Positions 1-6,907 of a stretch of DNA of 32,099 nucleotides are shown one piece after another. The stretch is taken from positions 1 to 32,099 of the forward strand of contig CAIPEB010000462.1 of assembly GCA_903863885.1 (NCBI GenBank). Direction: 5' to 3'. Source of the DNA: an uncultured Planctomycetaceae bacterium. Lineage in GTDB: Bacteria > Planctomycetota > Planctomycetia > Pirellulales > Pirellulaceae. A program made the translations under genes and the position numbers. The notes under the pieces are model-generated. The model searched no databases. It worked only from the letters and a program-made list of their open reading frames with translations, and was not told where the DNA came from. Within the stretch, counting starts at the first letter, position 1, and each line of letters opens with the position of its first letter.

Positions 1-918
1 ACATCGGTTTCAGCAAATGCTACGCTGACGATCACCGATCTGCGCGGGCTGAAGTACAAGACGATCGCAGGACGCACAGGCTCAGGCAGCCTGACATGGA
101 AGGTCACCGACAGCGGCACGCCGGCCGCGGTACTGACCGAGAGCCTCTCGATCACGGTATCGGCCCGTGTTTCGCAGTTGCTGCCAGCCATCGCCGTCTC
201 GAAAGCAAGCAGCGAGATCGTAACACCGGCCGCCTTGCAGCCGGTCGTCGCTGCAGCGATTTCTCGCTGGACTGCAGCGGGGCTTGCTCCGGCGGACGTC
301 GCGACGCTCGCGCGAGTGCCAGTTACGATCGCCGATCTGAGCGGTTCGGGCTATCTGGGCTGCGCTTCGTCCGAAAAGGTTGTGATTGACGACGACGGAG
401 CCGGGTTGGGCTGGTTCATCGATGTGACCCCGACAGTCGATGAGGAGTTCGTTGCGACGGGGCGCGCTCTGGCTGCAAACGCTGGCAGTTCCGCTGCATC
501 GCGGATGGATCTGCTGACGGTGGTCATGCATGAACTGGGGCACGTGCTGGGACTGGGCGATCTGGATTCTCAGACTCGCAAGGACCAGTTGATGACCGGC
601 ACGTTGGCCGCGGGCCAGCGGCGATTGCCGGCCGCTCAGTCAATGTCGCAGCATTTGACTCGATCGTCAGATATGGCTTGGTTACTGGCCGAGATTCCCC
701 GAAGCAAATCGTCGGCGTGGAGCGATCGTAACTCGGAGCACGAAAGAGCCACCGACCGCGTGTTCGCTGAAGCAGAGTCCCCGGCGACCGCGTCCCGCCC
801 AGCGCCGGCGGGCATCGCGATCGAAGGCAGGTCGCGTTTGATCCGTCCGAAACGAGTCGACTCCGCGATCGAGCATGACGCGGCGTTGAGCGATCTGCTC
901 ACGGACCTGGACAACTGA
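1..918 (+). CDS. Secreted protein with C-terminal HExxH motif, 5' truncated
   Basis: The frame is open from the first base of the window to the TGA at 916-918, so this is the C-terminal ~305 residues of a larger protein. The first ~55 residues are rich in Thr, Ser and Val and look like the end of a beta-sandwich or cadherin/Ig-like repeat. Near base 528 comes a HELGHVLGL sequence, the zinc-binding HExxHxxG motif of metzincin-like proteases, followed by Asp where matrixins have the third His. Large planctomycete surface proteins often carry a degenerate reprolysin/matrixin-like segment of this kind near the C-terminus. The tail is polar and ends in an acidic patch. Whether it is proteolytic cannot be decided; it could be a structural or dockerin-associated module. 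An inverted-repeat element follows 13 bases after the stop. Confidence 0.75.
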   Translation, partial: TSVSANATLTITDLRGLKYKTIAGRTGSGSLTWKVTDSGTPAAVLTESLSITVSARVSQLLPAIAVSKASSEIVTPAALQPVVAAAISRWTAAGLAPADVATLARVPVTIADLSGSGYLGCASSEKVVIDDDGAGLGWFIDVTPTVDEEFVATGRALAANAGSSAASRMDLLTVVMHELGHVLGLGDLDSQTRKDQLMTGTLAAGQRRLPAAQSMSQHLTRSSDMAWLLAEIPRSKSSAWSDRNSEHERATDRVFAEAESPATASRPAPAGIAIEGRSRLIRPKRVDSAIEHDAALSDLLTDLDN

Positions 919-930
919 GACTCAATGCGG

Positions 931-1001
931 GGGGAGGCCACGGATTGGCACGGATGGGAATGACGCGATGCGATCCCGTCCGTGTTCATCCGTGGCCTCC
1001 C
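931..1001. repeat. Inverted-repeat element, copy 1
   Basis: The two arms each contain CCACGGAT and CACGGA units and are nearly complementary over ~28 bases (about 24 paired), starting at GGGAGG and closing at CCTCCC, with a ~14-base loop. It lies 13 bases after the stop of the upstream gene and is followed by GGTTTTG. Related copies lie at 4714-4838 and 6811-6896. Its position suggests a 3'-end hairpin, either a terminator or an RNA-stabilising element. A REP/MITE-like dispersed repeat is equally possible. Confidence 0.8.
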
Positions 1002-1029
1002 GGTTTTGCCCGCAGTTGTTCCCCTGCAA

Positions 1030-1048
1030 GCTCAGTGGGATACTGAGC
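1030..1048. other. Short perfect hairpin upstream of the next gene
   Basis: GCTCAGT and ACTGAGC pair perfectly over 7 bp around a GGGAT loop, 45 bases before the start of the next gene. No T-run follows. It could be a weak terminator for the upstream gene or a 5' leader structure. Confidence 0.35.
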
Positions 1049-1092
1049 GTCTGTCATTGCTTCGACGAGGGTAATCGTGCGGGGGCAACGTA

Positions 1093-2343
1093 ATGTCTTG
1101 CAGATGCCTGACGGCATGCTTGTGGCTTGCCTTGATCGCTGTATCACGCGGATCTGCCTCGGACCCCGTGCTCGTTTGGGGCGGTTCGGATAAGGGACGG
1201 CAGTGCCCGGATGTTGCCATCGCAGCGGACGGAAGCAGCGTCGTGGCGTGGCAAGGCACGGAACCCACCGGCGCGGGATGGGACATCTTTATTCAACGCT
1301 TTGGCGTCGACAGAAAACCCGCGGGCAAGGCGGTTCGCGTCAATGCTGACACGGCGGGCGATCAGACGCTGCCTCGTCTGGCGATGATGCGCGACGGGCA
1401 GTTCGCGGTCATTTGGGTGGAGGATCCTCGCAGTCTGTTTGTGCAGCGTTATGCCGCGGATGGAACGCGAGTTGGGGATGCGATTCGCATCGATGGTCAT
1501 CAAACGGATCGTCTCTCCGCCCCGGCAATATCCGCCATGGAGGACGGCGGGTTTGTTGCGGCCTGGCAGAGCCTGGATGTAGGAGACGAGGGGTGGAATC
1601 TGTTCGGGCGTTTCTTCGGGCCTGACGGAAAGGCGTTGACTGACGAGAGACGCGTGCACGCGAGTGCCGTGCTGAATCAGATAGCCGCGTCCGTTGCGAC
1701 GCTGAACGCGGGGGCGGTGGTCGTTGCTTTCCAGAACGAAAAGGGAGACAACGCGCTGTACGATATTTTGGCCGCCTACCTTTCGGCTGACGGGCGCCGT
1801 CTAAAAGACGAGTTCCGGGTCAACACGCATGTTCAATTGATTCCCTCTTACGGCAAGATGCGGCCCGCCGTGGCGTCGAACGGGACTGACCGTTTTGTGG
1901 TCGTGTGGGGCGATTTTCATGGTCGGACGCCGCAGGATGGGGACGGATATGGGGTATTCGGGCAGGTGTTCTCGTTCGACGGTCGGCGCATCGGCGAGGA
2001 ATTCCAGGTGAGCGAGACCGGGCAGGGCGATCAGCACGATCCATCCGTGGCGATGTGTCCTGATGGCAGCTTTGTCGCGGCGTGGGCGAATGAAACCAAA
2101 GACGACCGGGCGGGGATCTTCGCTCGGCGGTTTTCCAGAGATGCCAGGATCGCGACGTCCGAGATGCCCATCGTCACCAGGTCGCAGGGTTACGACGTCT
2201 TGATGGACCGGTCGTTCATTGCGGTCAACTCTTCCGGCAAAGAGGCGCTGCTCGCATTTGTCGGAGAAAAATCAAAAAACGAACAGGGGGTCTTTGTTCG
2301 CTGGTTCTCAACAACCGCAGGCATTAATCGCAGCGGCCGTTAA
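1093..2343 (+). CDS. Secreted protein with beta-propeller-like internal repeats
   Basis: A 416-residue protein. Residues 1-22 form a signal peptide: a short N-region, a hydrophobic LWLALIAV core and an alanine-containing cleavage region. The remainder consists of imperfect repeats of about 50-60 residues with the pattern P-x-[VIA]-A...DG-x-FVVAWQ...GIF-x-QRF...DG...G-x-EF-x-VN. Each unit ends in a predicted strand with RF or RW and then a DG turn, as in WD40/Kelch-like or YncE-type propellers. No catalytic motif is visible. The chosen ATG gives a well-formed signal peptide. A GTG about 15 bases upstream is also possible. The family was not recognised by name. The repeats and signal peptide suggest an exported binding or surface protein. 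No clear partner is co-transcribed with it. Confidence 0.75.
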   Translation: MSCRCLTACLWLALIAVSRGSASDPVLVWGGSDKGRQCPDVAIAADGSSVVAWQGTEPTGAGWDIFIQRFGVDRKPAGKAVRVNADTAGDQTLPRLAMMRDGQFAVIWVEDPRSLFVQRYAADGTRVGDAIRIDGHQTDRLSAPAISAMEDGGFVAAWQSLDVGDEGWNLFGRFFGPDGKALTDERRVHASAVLNQIAASVATLNAGAVVVAFQNEKGDNALYDILAAYLSADGRRLKDEFRVNTHVQLIPSYGKMRPAVASNGTDRFVVVWGDFHGRTPQDGDGYGVFGQVFSFDGRRIGEEFQVSETGQGDQHDPSVAMCPDGSFVAAWANETKDDRAGIFARRFSRDARIATSEMPIVTRSQGYDVLMDRSFIAVNSSGKEALLAFVGEKSKNEQGVFVRWFSTTAGINRSGR

Positions 2344-2433
2344 TGTAGAGTATTAGTATTACGACCCGCCGCGTATCGCACCCGGTGGAGATTAGTTAAT
2401 CGCATCACCCTTTCTCCTTCCGCGATGTCGTGA

Positions 2434-4707
2434 ATGGATCTTCTGATACAGTGTCCGAATTCTCTGTGCGGCGAATCGTACGCCGTCGACGAGACGAGTC
2501 TCGGCGGGCGCTTCGAGTGCCGCAAGTGCGGCGAGACATTCACGTTGAATCTGTCGCTGGTCGAGACTGTGCCGGGAGGAAGCGGGTTCGAGAATCCGGC
2601 TTCTTCGAGACTGCAACCCGCTTCTTCTGATCAGATTGAAGACCCGGATGGAATTGACGAGGCGAGTGCGATGGCCGCGGCCGCCCGTATCTCGGAGCCG
2701 CCGCCCGAAAAGATCGGTCCGTACCTCGTCCAGCGTCGGCTTGGTGGCGGAGCCATCGGCGAGGTGTGGCTGGCCCACGATGCGGATCTGCAGCGCGACA
2801 CGGCGATCAAGACGCTGCGGCGCGAGTACTCGAAAGACGCTGAATATCTGCAGCGTTTTCTGCGCGAGGCCCGTTCCGCGGCTCGCCTGCACCACACCAA
2901 CGTCGTAACGACTTATCAAGTCGGCGCCGAAGGGGACGTCGTATACATCGCGATGGAAGTTGTCGACGGCGGTTCGCTCGACCAGACGGTTGCGGATGGA
3001 CGGCCGATGGATTGGCGCGAAGCGTCCCATGCGATTCGCGATGCGGCCGTCGGGCTCGCCGCAGCCCACGAGGCGGGGCTGGTTCATCGGGACGTCAAGC
3101 CGGCGAACCTCATGCGGACCAGCAAAGGCGTGACGAAAGTCGCGGATTTCGGTCTGGCGCGCGGGCGTGCCGCCGACAGCCAGTTGACTCAGCACGGCAT
3201 GTTGCTCGGCACGCCGGCCTACTTGGCGCCCGAGATCTGGATGGGCCAGGAAGCCGACGATCGTAGCGACCTGTACTCGCTGATCATCACGTACTACCAC
3301 TTGCTGACCGGCGCCTTGCCGTTTCATGCGCCGAACCTGCCGAGCATCGGTTATCAGCATCGCTACGAGCCGTTTCCGGATCCGAGGCAGATTGCGCCGC
3401 GGATTCCCGACGCAGCGTGCCGGGTACTGACTCGCGGGTCGAGCAAGGACCGAGGCCAGAGGTACCGGAACGGCCACGAGGTCGCCGCGGATCTGGACGC
3501 TCTGTTGTCGGTTCCTGATGAACAACTGACGTTCGGCGCCGCGTGGGAGGATCTGGGCGGGCAGGCGTGCATCGCGCAGGAAGATCGATCAGCAACAGTC
3601 CCGCGGCCCGCGACAATTTTCGCCGAGTCGGGCGCAGAGGAACAGATCGAGTCGCGCGGGCAATCGCATCGGGCTCTTGCGTTACTGCGCCGAGTCCGAT
3701 CGCATCGCCGGTTGATCGCAGCCTCGGGTATCGCCGTAACGGTGCTCGTGGTGGCCGCCGCGATTGCGAACAATCGCCTCACAACGACGAAGAATGTACC
3801 GCGCGATCAGGCCGCCAAGGTTCCCGCGCGAGTGGCGACGGGCAACTCCGCGCCGCGGATGGCGACTGCTCCGTTTGACGCGGCGACGGCGAAGGAATAT
3901 CAGGCTGCATGGGCCGCTTACCTGCGAACCCCGATCGAGACCACGAATTCGATCGGCATGGCGCTGGTCCTTGTTCCGCCGGGCGAGTTCACGATGGGAT
4001 CGCCCATCACCGAACCGGATCGCCATCCCAACGAGAGCCCGGATTCCGCCCGGATTGCCAGGCCCTTTCACATGGGCGTTTACGAAGTGACCCAGGGGCA
4101 ATACTTGCGTGTGATGGGCGATAACCCGAGCTTCTTTGGGCCGACGGGTGAAGGCAAGGCGATTGTCAACGGATTCGACACGTCGAATTATCCGGTGGAA
4201 TGCGTGAGTCTGGAGGATGCCGCGGACTTTTGCCGCAAGCTCTCGGAACGTCCGGAAGAAGAGGCCGCTGGGCGCGCATATCGTCTGCCGACGGAGGTCG
4301 AATGGGAGTACGCGTGTCGCGCCGGCACGACCGCACCGTTTCACTTCGGCCTGCAGTTGAACGGCAAGCAGGCCAACTGCAATGGCAACTTGCCCTTCGG
4401 GACGGACGTGATAGGGCCGTATCTCGAACGCACGACTGCGGTCGGTTCGTACTCGGCCAATGCGTTCGGTTTGTTCGACATGCACGGGAATGTGCGCGAA
4501 TGGTGCCAGGACTGGGTGGCCGACGACAAGCCCGACGCGAATGCCGCGAAACAAACTGGCGGGCCAACGCTGAAATCGGTCGGTGCACGCCGAGGCGGCG
4601 CCTGGTCCACGGATGCCGCATCCTGCCGCGCCGCGCATCGATATCGGAGCGAACCGCCCTATAGCGGCAACTACCTCGGCTTCCGTGTTGTTATGGCAAT
4701 CCGGTAG
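2434..4707 (+). CDS. Membrane Ser/Thr kinase with N-terminal zinc ribbon and C-terminal FGE-like domain
   Basis: A 757-residue fusion. Residues ~7-40 hold two Cys pairs (CPNSLC and CRKC), a zinc-ribbon of the MJ0042 kind often seen at the start of planctomycete kinases. Residues ~94-355 are a Hanks-type kinase with a Gly-rich loop (GGGAIGEV), the AIK lysine near residue 127, the catalytic HRDVKPAN near 219, DFG near 238 and an APE motif. All key residues are present, so it is probably active. Residues ~427-446 form a single hydrophobic membrane segment, putting the kinase in the cytoplasm and the rest outside. Residues ~502-757 match the FGE/SUMF1-like fold (formylglycine-generating-enzyme family), beginning with NSIGMALVLVPPGEFTMGS and ending with a GNVREWCQDW-type segment and GFRVV. 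Many such domains in planctomycete kinases are thought to be sensors or lectin-like modules rather than true FGE. An inverted-repeat element starts 6 bases after the stop. Confidence 0.93.
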   Translation: MDLLIQCPNSLCGESYAVDETSLGGRFECRKCGETFTLNLSLVETVPGGSGFENPASSRLQPASSDQIEDPDGIDEASAMAAAARISEPPPEKIGPYLVQRRLGGGAIGEVWLAHDADLQRDTAIKTLRREYSKDAEYLQRFLREARSAARLHHTNVVTTYQVGAEGDVVYIAMEVVDGGSLDQTVADGRPMDWREASHAIRDAAVGLAAAHEAGLVHRDVKPANLMRTSKGVTKVADFGLARGRAADSQLTQHGMLLGTPAYLAPEIWMGQEADDRSDLYSLIITYYHLLTGALPFHAPNLPSIGYQHRYEPFPDPRQIAPRIPDAACRVLTRGSSKDRGQRYRNGHEVAADLDALLSVPDEQLTFGAAWEDLGGQACIAQEDRSATVPRPATIFAESGAEEQIESRGQSHRALALLRRVRSHRRLIAASGIAVTVLVVAAAIANNRLTTTKNVPRDQAAKVPARVATGNSAPRMATAPFDAATAKEYQAAWAAYLRTPIETTNSIGMALVLVPPGEFTMGSPITEPDRHPNESPDSARIARPFHMGVYEVTQGQYLRVMGDNPSFFGPTGEGKAIVNGFDTSNYPVECVSLEDAADFCRKLSERPEEEAAGRAYRLPTEVEWEYACRAGTTAPFHFGLQLNGKQANCNGNLPFGTDVIGPYLERTTAVGSYSANAFGLFDMHGNVREWCQDWVADDKPDANAAKQTGGPTLKSVGARRGGAWSTDAASCRAAHRYRSEPPYSGNYLGFRVVMAIR

Positions 4708-4713
4708 TCAACG

Positions 4714-4838
4714 GGGAGGCCACGGATGGGCACGGATTCACACAGATGGTCGGTGTACCCGCGTGAGTCGCGAGTTGGTATTGCGGTGCGCGAGCGGTTG
4801 ATAATCCGTGTGAATCCGTGCCCATCCGTGGCTTCTTC
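4714..4838. repeat. Inverted-repeat element, copy 2
   Basis: The best-preserved copy. The left arm (starting GAGGCC near 4717) and right arm (ending near 4838) can pair at about 30 of 32 positions. Both contain the units CCACGGAT, GGGCACGGAT and TCACAC. A ~57-base unpaired centre separates them. It begins 6 bases after the kinase stop and lies between the convergent kinase and slipin genes, next to a separate terminator. Confidence 0.85.
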
Positions 4839-4863
4839 TCGTCTTGTGGATATCAACAAGAAA

Positions 4864-4895
4864 GCCCCACTGGTTCCTCCGGAAACCAATGGGGC
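4864..4895 (-). terminator. Rho-independent terminator of the slipin gene (possibly bidirectional)
   Basis: GGAAACCAATGGGGC and GCCCCACTGGTTCC form a stem of about 14 bp with one mismatch and a one-base bulge around a short loop. Read on the minus strand it is followed by TTTCTTGTT, starting about 38 bases beyond the slipin stop. On the plus strand it is followed by CGTTTTC, so it may also stop readthrough from the kinase gene. Confidence 0.8.
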
Positions 4896-4901
4896 CGTTT
4901 T

Positions 4902-6008
4902 CTACAACAGGTTGACCACACGGTCGGCCAGGCCCTTCTCGCCTAGCACGACGTTCAATTTTCCGGAGGCGATGATCTTCTCCAGAACTTCCAGTTCACG
5001 GAGACGCATCAGCGTCGGGTTGCCTTCGAGCAGTTTGGCCGTGTTCACCTGGCTGCGCACTGCCGCGGTTTCTTCGCGGCGCGCGATCAGGTTCGCTTCC
5101 GCCGCCTTCTTGGCTTCCGTTACCTTGTTCATCAGGTCTTTCATCTCGCCCGGCAGGATCACGTCCTTGATACCAGCCGAGACAATCGCCAGACCCAACT
5201 CACCGGCACGTCGCCGAATGGTCTGCTCGATGTCCTGCGTCACGGCATCCTTGTCCGTCAGGAGGACGTCCAGTTCCCTTGCGCCAACGACCGCCCGCAG
5301 CGCCAATTGCGATTCGCGGTACAGCGCCTGACGGACATCGTCCGTCTCGCGCACGGCCTTCTGCGCATCGACGACGCGGAAGGTGACCGTCGCGTTCATG
5401 CGCAGCGTGACCTTGTCGGCCGTCATGATTTCCTGACCGCCGACGTCGATCGTCGATTCGCGCATGTCCACTTCGACCAGCCGCGCGTCCGCCGCGTTCT
5501 TCCAGAACGCGTACTGGCCGGGCGGCAGCGTGTCGATGTACTGTCCGTCGATGAACAGCACGCCGACACAGTCGCGGTTGACCACGCTGATGTCCAGCGC
5601 CAGCCTTGCCGCGGTCGTCCGCGTGATGATGTTGGCGTCCTGGTGTTCGAACCGCGTCCTGCGCGCGTCAACTACTTCCACGCGCATCTGCTTGTGGCCC
5701 GTCCAGTGTGCGAACAGGCCGGGCGGCAGCACGTGCGTGAAACGGCCTTCCGTCCACACCAGGGCACGCTGATGGTCTTTCAGGTCCACCACGACGGTGT
5801 GGCCTTCCAGGGCTCCCGACTTGACGATCGCGTCGAGTTCCTTGTGAACAAGCCAAGGATCGCGCCGAGACACGATGTCGACGCGGACCTTGTCCAGCGG
5901 ATCGAACAGACAGTGTTTGCCGGGTTGCAGCAGGCCGCGGAATTCGCCGTCGCGGAAGTGCAGGCCCATCTCGAAGGTGCGGATCTTGACTCGTTTGAAA
6001 AACAACAT
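4902..6008 (-). CDS. Slipin/SPFH (band 7) family membrane-associated protein
   Basis: A 368-residue protein. The core from about residue 135 to 330 has the band 7 pattern: VGVLFIDGQYIDTLPPGQYAFWK, then VDMRE, GQEIMTADKVTLRMNATVTFRV, a RESQLALRAVVG segment, DIEQTIRRRAGELGL and GIKDVILPGEMK. A charged helical stretch (EAKKAAEANLIARREETAAVRS) follows. The N-terminal ~130 residues look like a divergent extra copy of the same half-domain (DHQRALVWTEGRFTHVLPPGLFAHW). No strong N-terminal membrane segment is visible, so membrane association may be peripheral or through oligomers. Slipins form membrane scaffolds; the specific role here is unknown. The start is fixed by GGAGGA seven bases before the ATG. 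It appears monocistronic, with its own terminator. Confidence 0.9.
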   Translation of the reverse strand: MLFFKRVKIRTFEMGLHFRDGEFRGLLQPGKHCLFDPLDKVRVDIVSRRDPWLVHKELDAIVKSGALEGHTVVVDLKDHQRALVWTEGRFTHVLPPGLFAHWTGHKQMRVEVVDARRTRFEHQDANIITRTTAARLALDISVVNRDCVGVLFIDGQYIDTLPPGQYAFWKNAADARLVEVDMRESTIDVGGQEIMTADKVTLRMNATVTFRVVDAQKAVRETDDVRQALYRESQLALRAVVGARELDVLLTDKDAVTQDIEQTIRRRAGELGLAIVSAGIKDVILPGEMKDLMNKVTEAKKAAEANLIARREETAAVRSQVNTAKLLEGNPTLMRLRELEVLEKIIASGKLNVVLGEKGLADRVVNLL

Positions 6009-6460
6009 GTTTGCTCCTCCCCGGTGCCGGACCGTAAAGACTCGCTGCGGCGAGTGTTGCCGTAGCTGTCGATTAGTAATGTCTTAATAAGTGCCCCCGG
6101 AGACGCCTCCGGGCGGCGGTGCGATTGCGGATCCCAGGGACAAATCACGGAGTGCTGCTTGAGCGGTCACCGTGGCCGGTTTCCGGTTGCGTTGACAGAC
6201 AGTTTCGAGTCCGGACTTGCCCGGCACGACAACGGTCAGCTGCGGCAACCGTCCGCCCGCGACGGACGAAAGCGGTATCCACGCACTGCAGGGTGTCTGT
6301 TCCTGGCGTCGTGTCACGGCGACGAGCAGGGCCGGACGCTCGCGTCTTGGCCGAAGCCAATCCACGAATGCGAGGGCGCCCCGTTCGGGTGCCGATCGGC
6401 GACTGATCATGCAAACGCCCGCCTCCCTCGGGCAACAGGTGTCGGGTACTGCCGACTCGA
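6009..6460. other. 452-base stretch without a convincing gene
   Basis: Several overlapping frames are open here, but all are Arg/Pro-rich and none resembles a family I know. The stretch holds the slipin ribosome-binding site at the left end and a perfect 7-bp hairpin (CCCGGAG/CTCCGGG, loop ACGC) at 6096-6113. It probably also contains the slipin promoter and sequence downstream of the tRNA genes. Confidence 0.5.
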
Positions 6461-6537
6461 TGGTGGTCGGTGCGGGAGTCGAACCCGCGACAGCCAGATC
6501 TTCAGTCTGGTGCTCATTCCACTGAGCTAACCGCAAC
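6461..6537 (-). tRNA. tRNA-Phe (GAA), with a poorly paired acceptor stem
   Basis: On the minus strand the D-arm is GCTC-AGTGGAAT-GAGC. The anticodon arm is CCAGA-CTGAAGA-TCTGG, giving anticodon GAA (Phe). The T-arm is GCGGG-TTCGACT-CCCGC, and a CCA is encoded at the 3' end. The 3' acceptor strand ACCGACC needs GGTCGGT at the 5' end, but the sequence there reads GTTGCGGT. Four inner pairs form; the outer three fail unless a G is bulged out. The gene may be damaged or tolerate a bulge. Everything else is canonical. Confidence 0.75.
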
Positions 6538-6643
6538 GACGCCGTCATCGTCAGAATCCATGTACGGAACACACTCTGCCCAATCGGACGCCGATGGCGC
6601 GGTGCGCCGCTGGCCCGACGACGTCGAAACCTTGCTTGCCAAG

Positions 6644-6717
6644 TGACGCGGACGGGAATTGAACCCGTGTCGGCGAGATTGAAAGCCTCGCTGCAAAGCC
6701 ATCATCGCACCGCGCCT
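6644..6717 (-). tRNA. tRNA-Glu (UUC)-like gene without encoded CCA
   Basis: On the minus strand the acceptor arms GGCGCGG and CCGCGTC pair with one G-U. A D-arm GCGA-TGATGGCT-TTGC can form. The anticodon arm is CGAGG-CTTTCAA-TCTCG with anticodon TTC, a typical Glu loop. The T-arm is ACGGG-TTCAATT-CCCGT. The 3' end continues ACTT, so CCA would be added after transcription. The connection between acceptor and D-arm is one base short, which lowers certainty. Confidence 0.62.
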
Positions 6718-6810
6718 CGCAGAACTGGAATGGTTCCGGACGATATCGAATCGCTACAGTCAAAAGACCACTGACCAGCAATCGCGGTTCGCGGGAAAGT
6801 CAAAAAAAGA

Positions 6811-6896
6811 GGAGGAGGCCACGGATGGACACGGACAAATGCGGGCATTATCCGGTGTTCTTATCCGTGTCGATCCGCGCTAATCCGTGGCCTTTT
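6811..6896. repeat. Inverted-repeat element, copy 3
   Basis: The left arm has GGCCACGGATGGACACGGA. The right arm reads, in complement, GGCCACGGAT-TAGCGCGGAT-CGACACGGAT, one ~10-base unit longer than the left. It lies 11 bases beyond the stop of the minus-strand TusA-MetE gene, so like the other copies it sits at a gene 3' end. The unit-length difference suggests growth or loss of 10-base units. Confidence 0.75.
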
Positions 6897-6907
6897 CTCG
6901 CCGCGTG

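Noticed and set aside
2392-4638. Long minus-strand frames opposite the kinase gene
   Set aside because: Low-complexity Arg-rich products that shadow a well-supported kinase-FGE gene.
6084-6572. 162-codon minus frame running through the tRNA-Phe gene
   Set aside because: Its first part is a translation of the tRNA gene and the remainder is Arg-rich without motifs.
6461-6717. tRNA genes as an integration site for a mobile island
   Set aside because: No integrase gene and no repeated tRNA 3' end were seen elsewhere in the window.
6551-6781. 76-codon minus frame over the second tRNA-like gene
   Set aside because: It contains the typical PTRVQFPSASL translation of a tRNA T-arm and is not a protein gene.
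931-6896. The three CCACGGAT repeats as a CRISPR array
   Set aside because: The copies are kilobases apart, arranged as inverted arms without regular spacers, and no cas genes are present.
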